Source of the DNA: Streptosporangiaceae bacterium
GTDB lineage: Bacteria > Actinomycetota > Actinomycetes > Streptosporangiales > Streptosporangiaceae
Assembly (NCBI GenBank): GCA_019245115.1
Contig: JAFARZ010000404.1
Span: forward strand, 1-32,725
Direction of reading: 5' to 3'
Length of the DNA stretch: 32,725 nt
Shown: positions 16,099-24,453 of the stretch, one piece after another
Numbering within the stretch: the first letter of the stretch is position 1
How the letters are laid out: the number at the start of each line of letters is the position of its first letter
Program-made: the position numbers and the translations under genes
The notes under the pieces: generated by a model
What the model was told of the DNA's origin: nothing
Seen by the model: only the letters and a program-made list of their open reading frames with translations
Database searches by the model: none

Positions 16099-16730
16099 TG
16101 GACGCTACGCCGTTTGAGCGGAATGCGGGCCAGGTGCTCCCAGGTGATCTGGCGACCCTGATGATCAGCCGCCACATCGACCAGATGCACCTCGTCAATG
16201 TGCAATGGCGCGTGGCTGGGCCGGACCCGGCGCAACAGCCGCTGGACCTGATCGGAATCTCCGTCGCCGTAGGCGTAGCCGAGGGCCATGTGCTGTGCGC
16301 CCCAGTCGTACTGGGCCGCCTCCGGACCGCGAACCGCGCCGATGACCGACCGGACCCTGCGGTGGAGGTCCGTCAGGTCCTCGTCGGGACTGAGGTCGCA
16401 GATCACGCCCGAGGCGTAGCTCAGCATGCTACCCGCCATAATCGTGAGCGGCTCGACCTGCGCCAAGTCCTCGCGGAGCGCGGCCGCGAGGTCGTCCCGC
16501 TCCGCTCGCGTTATGCCGCCGCCCACCGCACCCGTCACCTGGTCGATAGTAACATGTAGCCATTTGTCGGGCACCGGGGTGATGGGGAACTCCTTGACCG
16601 CCGCCTGGCCGCCGTGCACGAGTGCGGCGAGGGAGGTGTCCCTGGAAAGGTCGGGAACCGCGAAAACGTAAAGGATGGTGACGCCGTCTGGCCACCGATT
16701 CGCACCATGTTTGAAAACGAACGGCTTCAC
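16095..16730 (-). CDS. 2H phosphoesterase / 2'-5' RNA ligase-like protein
   Basis: 211 residues, normal for the family. The first H-x-T motif is intact (KWLHVTID, His59 and Thr61). The second reads QHMALGYA: His147 is kept but the expected Ser/Thr at 149 is Ala. Family members cleave or join 2',3'-cyclic or 2'-5' phosphodiester bonds; with one damaged motif, activity may be altered. The call rests on these two motifs and overall layout. The start is GTG 16730 without a clear ribosome-binding site. Its stop overlaps the start of the condensation gene (ATGA), an unusual partnership suggesting a role in the same pathway, for example on a phosphate-bearing intermediate or in self-protection; that is speculation. 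Confidence 0.75.
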   Translation of the reverse strand: MKPFVFKHGANRWPDGVTILYVFAVPDLSRDTSLAALVHGGQAAVKEFPITPVPDKWLHVTIDQVTGAVGGGITRAERDDLAAALREDLAQVEPLTIMAGSMLSYASGVICDLSPDEDLTDLHRRVRSVIGAVRGPEAAQYDWGAQHMALGYAYGDGDSDQVQRLLRRVRPSHAPLHIDEVHLVDVAADHQGRQITWEHLARIPLKRRSVQ

Positions 16731-16914
16731 GGGCCGAAGCTAGCACGCGCCACATCGCGCCCCTGCGTGTCCGTCGCTGACGACGAGCCGAACATGTATA
16801 CACGGTTGAATTTAAAATACGAGAGTAGATACCATTGTTGTATTTCGCCGCCGGTACCTTCAAGGACGGATACAGCAACCGCCAGGAGGCACCCGGCTTG
16901 CACGGAGCACCCCG

Positions 16915-18945
16915 GTGAGACCCCGGCGGATCGCTCTTTATCGCATGTGTCCCGCCAGCGGGACGATCAGAAAGCCGGCTGGACAGAACTGGCCGCGGCC
17001 CATTGGTGTGCGATATGTTTCCGGTATCAACAATGAATTCTCACGCACGATTTCTGCAAGCATGCGACAGGTGCCAGAGCTGATTCGAGACGGCGTGGCG
17101 AGATGGACCGCCATCTTCAGGCTGTTGCCGCGTGCTGGATGCATTGCCGGGATCAGCTCGGCGCTCGCGACCCTGGCCATCGGGCTTGTGCCCGTCGGCT
17201 TCGCGATCGCGACGAGCGTGCTCATCAGCCACCTAGACCTGATCTTCGGCCACGGCCCGGCCCATTGGGCTACGGTCGGGCAGGCGCTCGTCTTGGCCGG
17301 AATCACCCTCCTGTTGCAGAATGTACTGACTCCGTTTCAGTTCGCTCTCGGCGAGCTGGTCACCCGGAAGGTGGACGGGCACTGCGTCAGGCGGCTCATC
17401 CATACCTCGCTCACTGACGCGTCCCTTCCGCAGCTCGAGGAGCGTGAAGTCCTCTCCCAGCTCAGCGACGCACAGTCGGGGCTGGCCCAGGACTTCGGCA
17501 CACCAGGGGGAGCCGTGGCCGGAGTGCTCGCGCTCGTCGTGCGCTACTCGCAGATGCTCGCGGCCGTGACCTTGGTGGCTATCATCGTCGGCCCCGGGGC
17601 CGCGTTCACCTTGATGGTCGCGGTTCTTGTGGTGCGCATCGGCTACCGGGCTACGTTGACCAGCTTCATGGGCTTCTGGGGTCGCCAGGGCGATCAGCGC
17701 CGGAGCATGGAATACATGTTCCAGACCGGCATCGCCCCGGAGCTGAGCAAGGAAATGCGTCTTCTCGGCATACTGGACTGGTTCCGGGCCCGTTCCGCAG
17801 AAGATGCCGATACGCACTGGCTGCCGATCTGGCGGGAGCGTATACGGCTGTATTTCAAGCCGTTCATCGGATATACCCTTATCCTGTTCGCCGGAATTTG
17901 CGTAGTGCTCCTACAGTTGCGCGGCGTTATGTCTCGGAACAAGCTGTCCATCTTCGAACTGAGCCTGGCTATCCAGTCGATCGGCCTGGCCGCGCGCTTC
18001 GCTGCCTTCTTTCCCGAGGCCGACATTTCCACCCAATGGGGCTCCCAGACGGTTCAGGTCATCACCCGGCTCGAACGACGCTTTACCGGTACTGCCAGTG
18101 ATAACGCGGTACCTCACCGCACCGCTGCTGGCCTACCGCGTTCCTCGATTCGTTTCGATGGTGTCCGCTTCGCGTACCCCGGAGCGCGCCGGCTCGTCCT
18201 TGACGGGCTGAACCTGGGATTCCGGGCCGGCCAGTCGACCGCGATCGTCGGACTCAACGGAGCTGGCAAGACCACTGTGGTGAAGCTCCTCAGCGGGCTG
18301 TACGAACCTGATACGGGACGAATCACCGTGGACGGGATCGACCTGGCCGACCTGAATCCGCAGAGCTGGCATCAGCGTCTTGCCGTGATCTTCCAGAACT
18401 ACGCCCGCTACGACCTGGACGCCAGGGCGAACGTCGTACTCGGCGCGCCACGCCACGGCGACGACACCGCGGCCTTCTGGCGAGCGTGTGACCGCGCGGG
18501 CGCGACCGGGATCATCGCCAGGCTGGCCGACAAGGAGCGGACGCCGCTGTCGAGCCGCTATTCGGGCGGCGTCGACCTGTCCGGCGGGCAGTGGCAGCGC
18601 ATCGCCTTGGCTCGCGCGCTGTTCGCCGTGGAGGCGGGAGCGTCGGTCCTGGTGCTCGATGAGCCGACCGCGCACCTTGACGTGCGAGCGGAGGTGGCGT
18701 TCTTTAACAGCTTCCTCGATCTCACGCAGGGACTCACGACGATCATCCTGTCGCATCGTTCCTCCACTGTGCGGCGCGCGGACCGTATCGTCGTCCTTGA
18801 GGGCGGTCGCGTTGTCGAGGATGGCTCGCACGACGAGCTGATCCGGGCCACCGGCCGCTATGCTCACCTCTTCCGGCTCCAGGTAAGCCGGTTCTCGGCC
18901 GAGCCGCCGCAAGCGTCGCGGACCCGGCGGGAGAGCCCGCCATGA
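16915..18945 (+). CDS. ABC exporter half-transporter, second pair, subunit A
   Basis: 676 residues from GTG 16915 (GGAG 7 bp before it) or 627 from ATG 17062. The first 49 residues look unlike a transporter, and the shared palindrome at 16949 would fall inside them, which favours the later start; but 17062 lacks a ribosome-binding site, so this is unsettled. About five or six hydrophobic segments lie in the first 400 residues. The ATPase domain has VGLNGAGKTT (Walker A), an intact Q-loop (IFQNYARY), LSGGQWQR, VLVLDEPTAHLD with catalytic Glu, and the switch His in LSHRSS. All sites are normal. The LSGGQWQR form is common in exporters of peptide and antibiotic clusters. AT-rich DNA at about 16795-16850 probably holds the divergent promoters. 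Confidence 0.9.
   Translation: MRPRRIALYRMCPASGTIRKPAGQNWPRPIGVRYVSGINNEFSRTISASMRQVPELIRDGVARWTAIFRLLPRAGCIAGISSALATLAIGLVPVGFAIATSVLISHLDLIFGHGPAHWATVGQALVLAGITLLLQNVLTPFQFALGELVTRKVDGHCVRRLIHTSLTDASLPQLEEREVLSQLSDAQSGLAQDFGTPGGAVAGVLALVVRYSQMLAAVTLVAIIVGPGAAFTLMVAVLVVRIGYRATLTSFMGFWGRQGDQRRSMEYMFQTGIAPELSKEMRLLGILDWFRARSAEDADTHWLPIWRERIRLYFKPFIGYTLILFAGICVVLLQLRGVMSRNKLSIFELSLAIQSIGLAARFAAFFPEADISTQWGSQTVQVITRLERRFTGTASDNAVPHRTAAGLPRSSIRFDGVRFAYPGARRLVLDGLNLGFRAGQSTAIVGLNGAGKTTVVKLLSGLYEPDTGRITVDGIDLADLNPQSWHQRLAVIFQNYARYDLDARANVVLGAPRHGDDTAAFWRACDRAGATGIIARLADKERTPLSSRYSGGVDLSGGQWQRIALARALFAVEAGASVLVLDEPTAHLDVRAEVAFFNSFLDLTQGLTTIILSHRSSTVRRADRIVVLEGGRVVEDGSHDELIRATGRYAHLFRLQVSRFSAEPPQASRTRRESPP
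16949..16964. promoter_or_regulatory. Second copy of the cluster palindrome
   Basis: GTCCCGCCAGCGGGAC is a perfect inverted repeat (7-bp arms, CA centre) and differs in one base from the inner 16 bp of the palindrome at 7940-7967. It lies between the divergent 2H-type gene (start 16730) and the ABC exporter pair, although inside the longest possible frame of the latter. Shared sequence in both divergent control regions suggests a common regulator, most simply the LmbU-type protein. Confidence 0.6.
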
Positions 18946-20732
18946 AAGTGGCCAAGGCCGCGCGGTTCCTGTTCGCCCTGGCCGCGAAGCTTGACCGCCG
19001 GCGCCTCATCGGGGCGATGCTCATCATGCTGGCGGGGTACAGTGCCGCGCCCCTCGCCGCGCTGTCTCTGGCGGTCTTCGCCGATGATCTCATCGGCCGA
19101 CGCGGGCAGGCCGCGCTCGCCGCGGCGCTGCTAGCCGCGGCCTTCCTGGTCATCCAGCTAATGGGCGGGCACTTCTCGCACTTGTGTTCCGGCCGTCTAT
19201 ACGAGCATCAGCTGGCCGCGCTGAACATCGAGCTGATCGAGATCGTCGGGCGTCCGCCCGGCATCGAGCACCTCGACGACCCAGAGTTCGCTGATCAGAT
19301 CGACCTGATCCGCAACTCCTTGTTCGGGACCGCCCAAGCCCTCGAGTCGTTGTTCAGCCTTACCGGGCTTGCGCTGCAAACCGCCATCACCATCAGCATC
19401 CTCATCAGGATCGATCCTTGGCTCGCGTTCATGCCCGCTTTCGCCGTACCCGCCATGCTGCTCGGGAAGCACGCCCAGACGATCTCCGAGACGGCGCGGC
19501 TGCGGTGCGCCGAAGGGATCCGGCTCAACCGCCATTTCGTGGTTCTTGCGACCTCCATCTCGACCGCGAAGGAACTGCGGCTTTTCGGTGCCGAAGCCGA
19601 GATCCTCCGCCGGCAGGAGACGCTGTGGGACGGCGTCACCAACCGGATGTGGCGAGCTCAGGCCGCCGCCGCCGCGCTCCGTTCGCTCGGGCAGCTAATC
19701 TTCACGCTCGGCGCCGCGGGCACGGTCTTGCTGACCGTGCGCCTGGCGCAGGAGCGGCAGATGACCATCGGCAGCCTGCTGCTGGTCATCATCCTGCTCA
19801 TCCAGGTGAACGCGCAGATGGCGATGGCCCTCACTCAGCTGAGCGTGCTACAGGCAGCCGGGGGAACCGCCGAGCGCATCACCCGGCTCCGCCGCGTCTG
19901 CCGGGCGCGGACGGCCGTAGCCACGCGGCGGACCGCCACGATCACTTCACCGCTCGCTGGCGGGATTACCCTCGATGACGTGAGCTTCGCCTATCCCGGA
20001 AGCTCTGAGCTGGTACTTGACCGTGTCTCGCTGGACATGCCCGCCGGCCACACCATCGCGCTGGTCGGCGAGAACGGGGCGGGCAAATCCACCCTGGCCA
20101 AGCTGCTTTGCGGCCTGTATTCCCCCACCAGCGGAAAGATCCTCATCGACGGCGTCGATCTCGCTGACGTTGCGCCGGACGAGTGGCGCGCTCAGGTAGC
20201 GGCCATGTTCCAGGATTTCGCGCGCCTGGAGTTCGTTACCCGCGAAACCATCGGGTTGGGCGAACTACCGCTCTTGTCCGATGAACGGGCCATCGCCCGA
20301 GCGGTCAGCCGTGCCCGCGCCGACAAAGTCGTGGCGCATATCCCCGGTGGCCTGGATGGCGTCGTCGGCCACAACTACAAGCAGGGTGCAGACCTGTCCG
20401 GCGGGCAGTGGCAGATCCTCGCGCTGGCTCGCTGCCTGATGCGCGAACATCCCCTGCTGCTGGTACTGGACGAGCCCGCGGCAGCTCTCGACGCGACAGC
20501 CGAGCATGAGCTGTTCGAGCGCTATGCCTGCTCCGCCAAGTGCGCGGCCGTCCAGCTTGGCGGGGTGACCGTGCTGATCACCCACCGGTTCTCGACCGTC
20601 CTCATGGCGGACCGGATCGCGGTGCTGGAACGGGGGCGGATCCGCGAGTACGGGTCACACCAGCGGCTCATCGCGGACAATGCCCTGTACGCGGAGCTTT
20701 ACCGGCTCCAGGAACAGGCGCACCGAAGCTGA
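18942..20732 (+). CDS. ABC exporter half-transporter, second pair, subunit B
   Basis: 596 residues. The ATG overlaps the upstream stop (ATGA) and follows GGGAGAG, so it is coupled to its partner. A membrane domain (about residues 1-320) is followed by an ATPase domain with VGENGAGKST, Q-loop MFQDFARL, LSGGQWQI, LLVLDEPAAALD with catalytic Glu, and the switch His in ITHRFS. Both ATP sites of the predicted heterodimer look competent, unlike the first exporter at 2-3048. Two unrelated exporter pairs flank the biosynthetic genes; one may export the product and the other protect the cell. It converges on tenA with 31 bp between stops, which marks the cluster edge. Confidence 0.93.
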   Translation: MKVAKAARFLFALAAKLDRRRLIGAMLIMLAGYSAAPLAALSLAVFADDLIGRRGQAALAAALLAAAFLVIQLMGGHFSHLCSGRLYEHQLAALNIELIEIVGRPPGIEHLDDPEFADQIDLIRNSLFGTAQALESLFSLTGLALQTAITISILIRIDPWLAFMPAFAVPAMLLGKHAQTISETARLRCAEGIRLNRHFVVLATSISTAKELRLFGAEAEILRRQETLWDGVTNRMWRAQAAAAALRSLGQLIFTLGAAGTVLLTVRLAQERQMTIGSLLLVIILLIQVNAQMAMALTQLSVLQAAGGTAERITRLRRVCRARTAVATRRTATITSPLAGGITLDDVSFAYPGSSELVLDRVSLDMPAGHTIALVGENGAGKSTLAKLLCGLYSPTSGKILIDGVDLADVAPDEWRAQVAAMFQDFARLEFVTRETIGLGELPLLSDERAIARAVSRARADKVVAHIPGGLDGVVGHNYKQGADLSGGQWQILALARCLMREHPLLLVLDEPAAALDATAEHELFERYACSAKCAAVQLGGVTVLITHRFSTVLMADRIAVLERGRIREYGSHQRLIADNALYAELYRLQEQAHRS

Positions 20733-20763
20733 GCTATCAAGCCGGGCAGTGTCCACGCGGACC

Positions 20764-21447
20764 TCAGACAGGCCACGGCTCCTTGCGGTAGCCCATGTCC
20801 CAGAACATCCACTCGTAACGGCTGGTCACGCGGAACGCGCGACGCACCCGCTCCCGTTCGGCCGGCCCCAGGCCATCGCCAAGATCGTCGGCAACGTCGA
20901 GGACCTCCCGCACGGTGGCGCCGAAGTCCTCGCCACCGTAGGTGGCGATCCACTTCTGATAACGAGGCTCCGGCGAGCCGCGGCGGAGCAGTTCCTTGCC
21001 GACCTCCCAGTAGATCCAGTAGCACGGCAGCACCGCGCCGACGCCTTCGGCATAGGAGCCGAAGCCGATCGTGGCCAGCAGATAGCTCATGTATGCCAGG
21101 TTCAGCGGCGCCGGCTCCGCTGTCGCGGCCGCGGCCGGGTCGATGCCGAGGTCAGCGAGCAGGGACCGGTGCAGCTCCCGCTCCACCGAAATCGCCTCGG
21201 CGGCGTGCCGTGCGAAGGTCTCTCTCGCCCCCGCATCCGGTGCCCGGCTGGCCACCGCGGCCAGGGCCGCCGCATACCCCTTCAGGTAAAGCGCGTCCTG
21301 CACTACATAGAAGGCGAACGCGTCGCCCGGCAGGCTTCCGTCGGTCAGTCCGGTAAGGAACGGATGCCGCAGGATCGCGTCGTAGATCTCAGCGATCCCC
21401 TGCCACAGTTCCTGGCTGAACCGCGGGGAGTGCGGTGCAGAACTCAC
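20764..21447 (-). CDS. tenA: TenA aminopyrimidine aminohydrolase (thiaminase II)
   Basis: 227 residues, full length. TenA hydrolyses aminopyrimidine thiamine breakdown products to HMP, which feeds back into thiamine synthesis. The catalytic Cys142 lies in LPCYWIYWEVG, and the late Glu motif SRYEWMFWDMGY is present. The GTG start overlaps the thiD stop by 4 bp. Last gene of the riboswitch-led thi operon. Confidence 0.95.
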   Translation of the reverse strand: MSSAPHSPRFSQELWQGIAEIYDAILRHPFLTGLTDGSLPGDAFAFYVVQDALYLKGYAAALAAVASRAPDAGARETFARHAAEAISVERELHRSLLADLGIDPAAAATAEPAPLNLAYMSYLLATIGFGSYAEGVGAVLPCYWIYWEVGKELLRRGSPEPRYQKWIATYGGEDFGATVREVLDVADDLGDGLGPAERERVRRAFRVTSRYEWMFWDMGYRKEPWPV

Positions 21448-22238
21448 CGCCCCGCTCCCGCCACCAGCTGGTCGTGCAGGACGTGAACCGGCCCGTCGCC
21501 GCCGCCGAGCTGGGTGAGGCCGTGAGCCACCGCGTCACCCGCGACAAACGCGGCGTGCCGGGCGGCCTCGTCGAGCGGCAGGCCGGCCGCCAGGCCCGCG
21601 GCCAGCGCCGCCGAGTGCGTGCAGCCGGCGCCGTGCGTCGCGGCGATCGGATAGCGGGGCACCGGAATCGCTATGTGCGTGGACTTCCAGAACAGGTGAT
21701 CTACGGCCTCGTCGCCGTGGCCGCCGGTCACCAGCGCCGCCGGGGCGCCCATTTCCACCAGCCGCTCGGCGAGCAGCACGCGATCAATGGTGGTCAGGCC
21801 GGTCAGCGCCTGCGCCTCCGGCAGGTTGGGCGTTACGACGGTGGCCAGCGGGAACAAGCGGTCGACCAGGGTGGTCACGGCGTCCTCACGCAGCAGCCGG
21901 GCGCCCGAGCTGGCCACCATTACCGGGTCGACGACCAGTGGCAGCGTCCGCCCGGCCAGCGCGTCAGCAACCGCCGAGATCAGCGGCGCGGAAAAGAGCA
22001 TGCCGGTCTTCGCCGCGTCGGCGCCGATGTCGTCGAGGACCGCGTCGATCTGCGCTCGGACGAAGCCCGGCGCAAGCTCCTGGATGGCGGTCACGCCGAG
22101 CGTGTTCTGCGCGGTCAGCGCCACGATCGCGGTCATCCCGTGTGCGCCGCAGCGGGCGATGGCCTTCAGATCGGCCTGGATGCCGGCGCCGCCGCCCGAG
22201 TCCGAGGAAGCGATCGACAGCACCCTCGCGGGGGTCAC
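21444..22238 (-). CDS. thiD: HMP / HMP-phosphate kinase ThiD
   Basis: 265 residues from GTG 22238, which overlaps the thiG stop by 4 bp; an in-frame ATG at 22289 lies within thiG and is less likely. ThiD phosphorylates hydroxymethylpyrimidine twice to HMP-PP, the pyrimidine half of thiamine phosphate. SIASSDSGGGAGIQADLKAI is the substrate-binding start of the family; VVDPVMVASSG and THGAGCTHSAALAAG (anion-hole region; family usually GTGCT) follow. Here the anion hole reads HGAGC with the catalytic Cys kept. Confidence 0.95.
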   Translation of the reverse strand: MTPARVLSIASSDSGGGAGIQADLKAIARCGAHGMTAIVALTAQNTLGVTAIQELAPGFVRAQIDAVLDDIGADAAKTGMLFSAPLISAVADALAGRTLPLVVDPVMVASSGARLLREDAVTTLVDRLFPLATVVTPNLPEAQALTGLTTIDRVLLAERLVEMGAPAALVTGGHGDEAVDHLFWKSTHIAIPVPRYPIAATHGAGCTHSAALAAGLAAGLPLDEAARHAAFVAGDAVAHGLTQLGGGDGPVHVLHDQLVAGAGR

Positions 22239-23014
22239 GCTGGCATCTCCGGGAAGCCGAACGCCGGGCTGGACGCCTGCGCGTACCATCGCCGCGGTAT
22301 GCGGCCCGAAGCCCGGGCGACGTAGCCGGCCTCGACCGCCAGCCGCATGGCCCGCGCCATCCCTTCCGGTTCGGCCGCACGGGTGATGGCGGACGCGACC
22401 AGCACCCCGTCACAGCCCAGTTCCATGGCGAGCGCCGCGTCGCTGGCCGTCCCGATCCCCGCGTCCAGGATCACCGGCACTCCGGCCCCTTCCACGATCA
22501 TCGAGATGTTGTGCGGGTTCCGGATGCCGAGACCGGATCCGATCGGCGCGCCGAGCGGCATGACCGCCGCGCAGCCGGCCCGCTCCAGCTGCCTGGCCAG
22601 CACCGGATCGTCGTTGGTATACGGCAGTACGGTGAACCCGTCGGCGACGAGCATCCGTGCCGCGTCGAGCAGTTCCACCGGGTCGGGCAGCAGCGTATGG
22701 TCGTCGGCCACCACTTCGAGCTTGACCCAGTCCACCCCGAGTGCCTCCCGGCCCAGCCTGGCCACGAGCACCGCTTCGCTGGCGGTGTGGCACCCGGCCG
22801 TGTTCGGCAGCACCCGCACTCCGGCCTGCCGTAGCACGCCGAGCAGCGACCCCTCCCCCGCGTCGGTGACCCGCCGCATGGCGACCGTGCTGACCTCGGT
22901 GCCCGACGCGGCCAGCACATGCCGCAGCACTTCCAGGCTCTGCACTCCCCCGGTCCCGACGATGAGCCGCGACTGGAAGCTCTGCCCGCCCAGCACCCAC
23001 TTTTCGCTGTCCAC
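22235..23014 (-). CDS. thiG: Thiazole synthase ThiG
   Basis: 259 residues from GTG 23014, which begins one base after the thiS stop. ThiG forms the thiazole phosphate from deoxyxylulose phosphate, the glycine imine made by ThiO, and sulfur carried on ThiS. The Schiff-base Lys98 is in DWVKLEV. PNTAGCHTASEAV, GAPIGSGLGI and DAGIGTASDAA are family motifs in order. All appear intact. Confidence 0.97.
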   Translation of the reverse strand: MDSEKWVLGGQSFQSRLIVGTGGVQSLEVLRHVLAASGTEVSTVAMRRVTDAGEGSLLGVLRQAGVRVLPNTAGCHTASEAVLVARLGREALGVDWVKLEVVADDHTLLPDPVELLDAARMLVADGFTVLPYTNDDPVLARQLERAGCAAVMPLGAPIGSGLGIRNPHNISMIVEGAGVPVILDAGIGTASDAALAMELGCDGVLVASAITRAAEPEGMARAMRLAVEAGYVARASGRIPRRWYAQASSPAFGFPEMPA

Positions 23015-23015
23015 G

Positions 23016-23225
23016 TCAGCCTCCCTGCACCGCGGTGACGATCTCGACCTGGTCGCCGTCGCCGAGGACGGTCATGCCCCACTGACCGCGCGGCACCACC
23101 TCCCCGTTGACGGCCGCCGCGACACCACTGCTGAGGGCAGTGGTCTCTCCGACAACATGCTCCACGGTGACACCGTGCCGCATCGCGCGTGGTTCTCCAT
23201 TTACTTTTATACGAACGTCTTCCAC
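23016..23225 (-). CDS. thiS: Sulfur carrier protein ThiS
   Basis: About 69 residues ending in the essential Gly-Gly (TAVQGG) that is thiocarboxylated and donates sulfur to ThiG. The ubiquitin-like pattern is visible: VRIKVNGEPRAM, VAAAVNGEVVPRGQW, GDQVEIVTAVQGG. I choose GTG 23225 because GGAGGAA sits 3 bp before it; ATG 23237, which overlaps the thiO stop (TGATG), is an alternative adding four residues. Confidence 0.92.
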   Translation of the reverse strand: MEDVRIKVNGEPRAMRHGVTVEHVVGETTALSSGVAAAVNGEVVPRGQWGMTVLGDGDQVEIVTAVQGG

Positions 23226-23236
23226 GGCTTCCTCCA

Positions 23237-24346
23237 TCACGCCAGCCGTCCCGGGGTGAAGGCGTTCCATTCGGCCTCTGGCCGCTCCCCGGACAGGTAG
23301 GCCAGGACCGCGTCCGCCGTCGCGGCGGACATCAGGATCCCGTTGCGGTAGTGCCCGGTCGCGATCAGCAGTCCGTCGGCCCGGCCCACGATGGGCCCGT
23401 TGTCCGGGGTGCCCGGCCGCAGCCCGGCGCACGTCTCGGCGAGGATCAGCTCGCTGGTCACGGGCAGCACGCTCATCGCGTCGTGCAGCATGTCGTGCAC
23501 CGCGCCGGCGGTCACCGTCTGGTCGTGCCCGCGCTCCTCCTGGGTGGCGCCGATGATCATCTCGCCGTCGGCCCGGGGGACCAGGTAGATGTCCGCGCCG
23601 CGCACGGTGGCACGGATCGTGTGGGTCGTGACGGGCGGCATGCGGTCTGGGTGCCGCAACCGCAGCAGCTGCCCCTTTACCGGCCGGACCGCGCCGCGTA
23701 TCTGGGGCGGCAGGCCGTCGATGGTCCCCGTCCAGCAGCCGGTGGCCACCACCACCTGATCGCTGCGCACGGAGGCGCCACTTGCTGTTATCACGCCGAC
23801 GCCGGGGCGGACCTCGGTCACCCGGTCCCGCACCGTCCGCGCTCCGGCGGCCAGCATGGCCTTGCGCAGCGCGGCGGCGTAGCGCCGGTTATCCACCGAC
23901 CAGTCCCCGCCGAACAGCACGCCGCCGTGCACGTCCGGGGTGAGGAACGGCTCGAGCTTGCGGCACGCCCGGCTGTCCAGTTCCTCCGCCTCGAGCCCGG
24001 CCGAGCGCCGGAACGAGGTCAGCCGCAACAGCGCGGCATAGTCGCCTGCGTCGTAAGCGACGGCGAGGGTGCCCTCGGTGCGCAGGCCGATCTCGTCGCC
24101 CGCCGCCTTCTCCAGCTCGGCCGCGAATTCGGGGAAGCGACGCAGCGCCAGCAGGTTCAGCGCAAGCAGCTCACCCTCGCCGAACAGGCTCTCCGACACC
24201 GGTGCGAGCATGCCCGCCGCGACCAGCGACGCCCCGTCACCGATGTCCGGATCGACGACGACCACATCGAGACCGCTCATCGCGGCCCGCCACGCGATAG
24301 CGGTCCCTATGACGCCACCACCCGCGATGACGACGTCGGCGGTCAC
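23237..24346 (-). CDS. thiO: Glycine oxidase ThiO
   Basis: 369 residues from GTG 24346. ThiO is a FAD enzyme that oxidises glycine to the imine used by ThiG. The FAD fold motif DVVIAGGGVIGTAIAWRAA begins at residue 4; VAAGMLAPVSE, the C-terminal CAGLRPGTPDNGPIVG and the GHYRNGILMS block match the family. A longer frame from ATG 24376 would start inside the TPP riboswitch and is rejected. First gene of the thiO-thiS-thiG-thiD-tenA operon. Confidence 0.95.
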   Translation of the reverse strand: MTADVVIAGGGVIGTAIAWRAAMSGLDVVVVDPDIGDGASLVAAGMLAPVSESLFGEGELLALNLLALRRFPEFAAELEKAAGDEIGLRTEGTLAVAYDAGDYAALLRLTSFRRSAGLEAEELDSRACRKLEPFLTPDVHGGVLFGGDWSVDNRRYAAALRKAMLAAGARTVRDRVTEVRPGVGVITASGASVRSDQVVVATGCWTGTIDGLPPQIRGAVRPVKGQLLRLRHPDRMPPVTTHTIRATVRGADIYLVPRADGEMIIGATQEERGHDQTVTAGAVHDMLHDAMSVLPVTSELILAETCAGLRPGTPDNGPIVGRADGLLIATGHYRNGILMSAATADAVLAYLSGERPEAEWNAFTPGRLA

Positions 24347-24360
24347 TGCCAAGATCAGCA

Positions 24361-24443
24361 CTCCCTTCGCCGGCATTACCCGGATCAGGTACGACGGTCG
24401 GAGGCGTCAGCCTCCCTCTCAGCCCTATAGGCTCCCGTGGTCT
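24361..24443 (-). promoter_or_regulatory. TPP riboswitch (THI element)
   Basis: On the minus strand the conserved core is clear: GGGCTGAGAGGG, a variable stem (GGAGGCTGACGCCTCC), then ACCTGATCCGGGTAATGCC and GGCGAAGGGAG. It ends 14 bp before the thiO GTG, whose ribosome-binding site lies at or beside the 3' edge. Thiamine pyrophosphate binding should therefore lower translation of the whole thi operon, the usual mode in actinomycetes. Confidence 0.96.
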
Positions 24444-24447
24444 GCTC

Positions 24448-24453
24448 ATTTTA
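24448..24453 (-). promoter_or_regulatory. Likely -10 box of the thi operon
   Basis: TAAAAT on the minus strand lies about 7 bp before the first riboswitch bases, so transcription would begin just at the aptamer. No convincing -35 hexamer at the usual distance was seen. Confidence 0.4.

Noticed and set aside
24376..24376. ATG 24376 as the thiO start
   Set aside because: It falls within the conserved TPP aptamer sequence.
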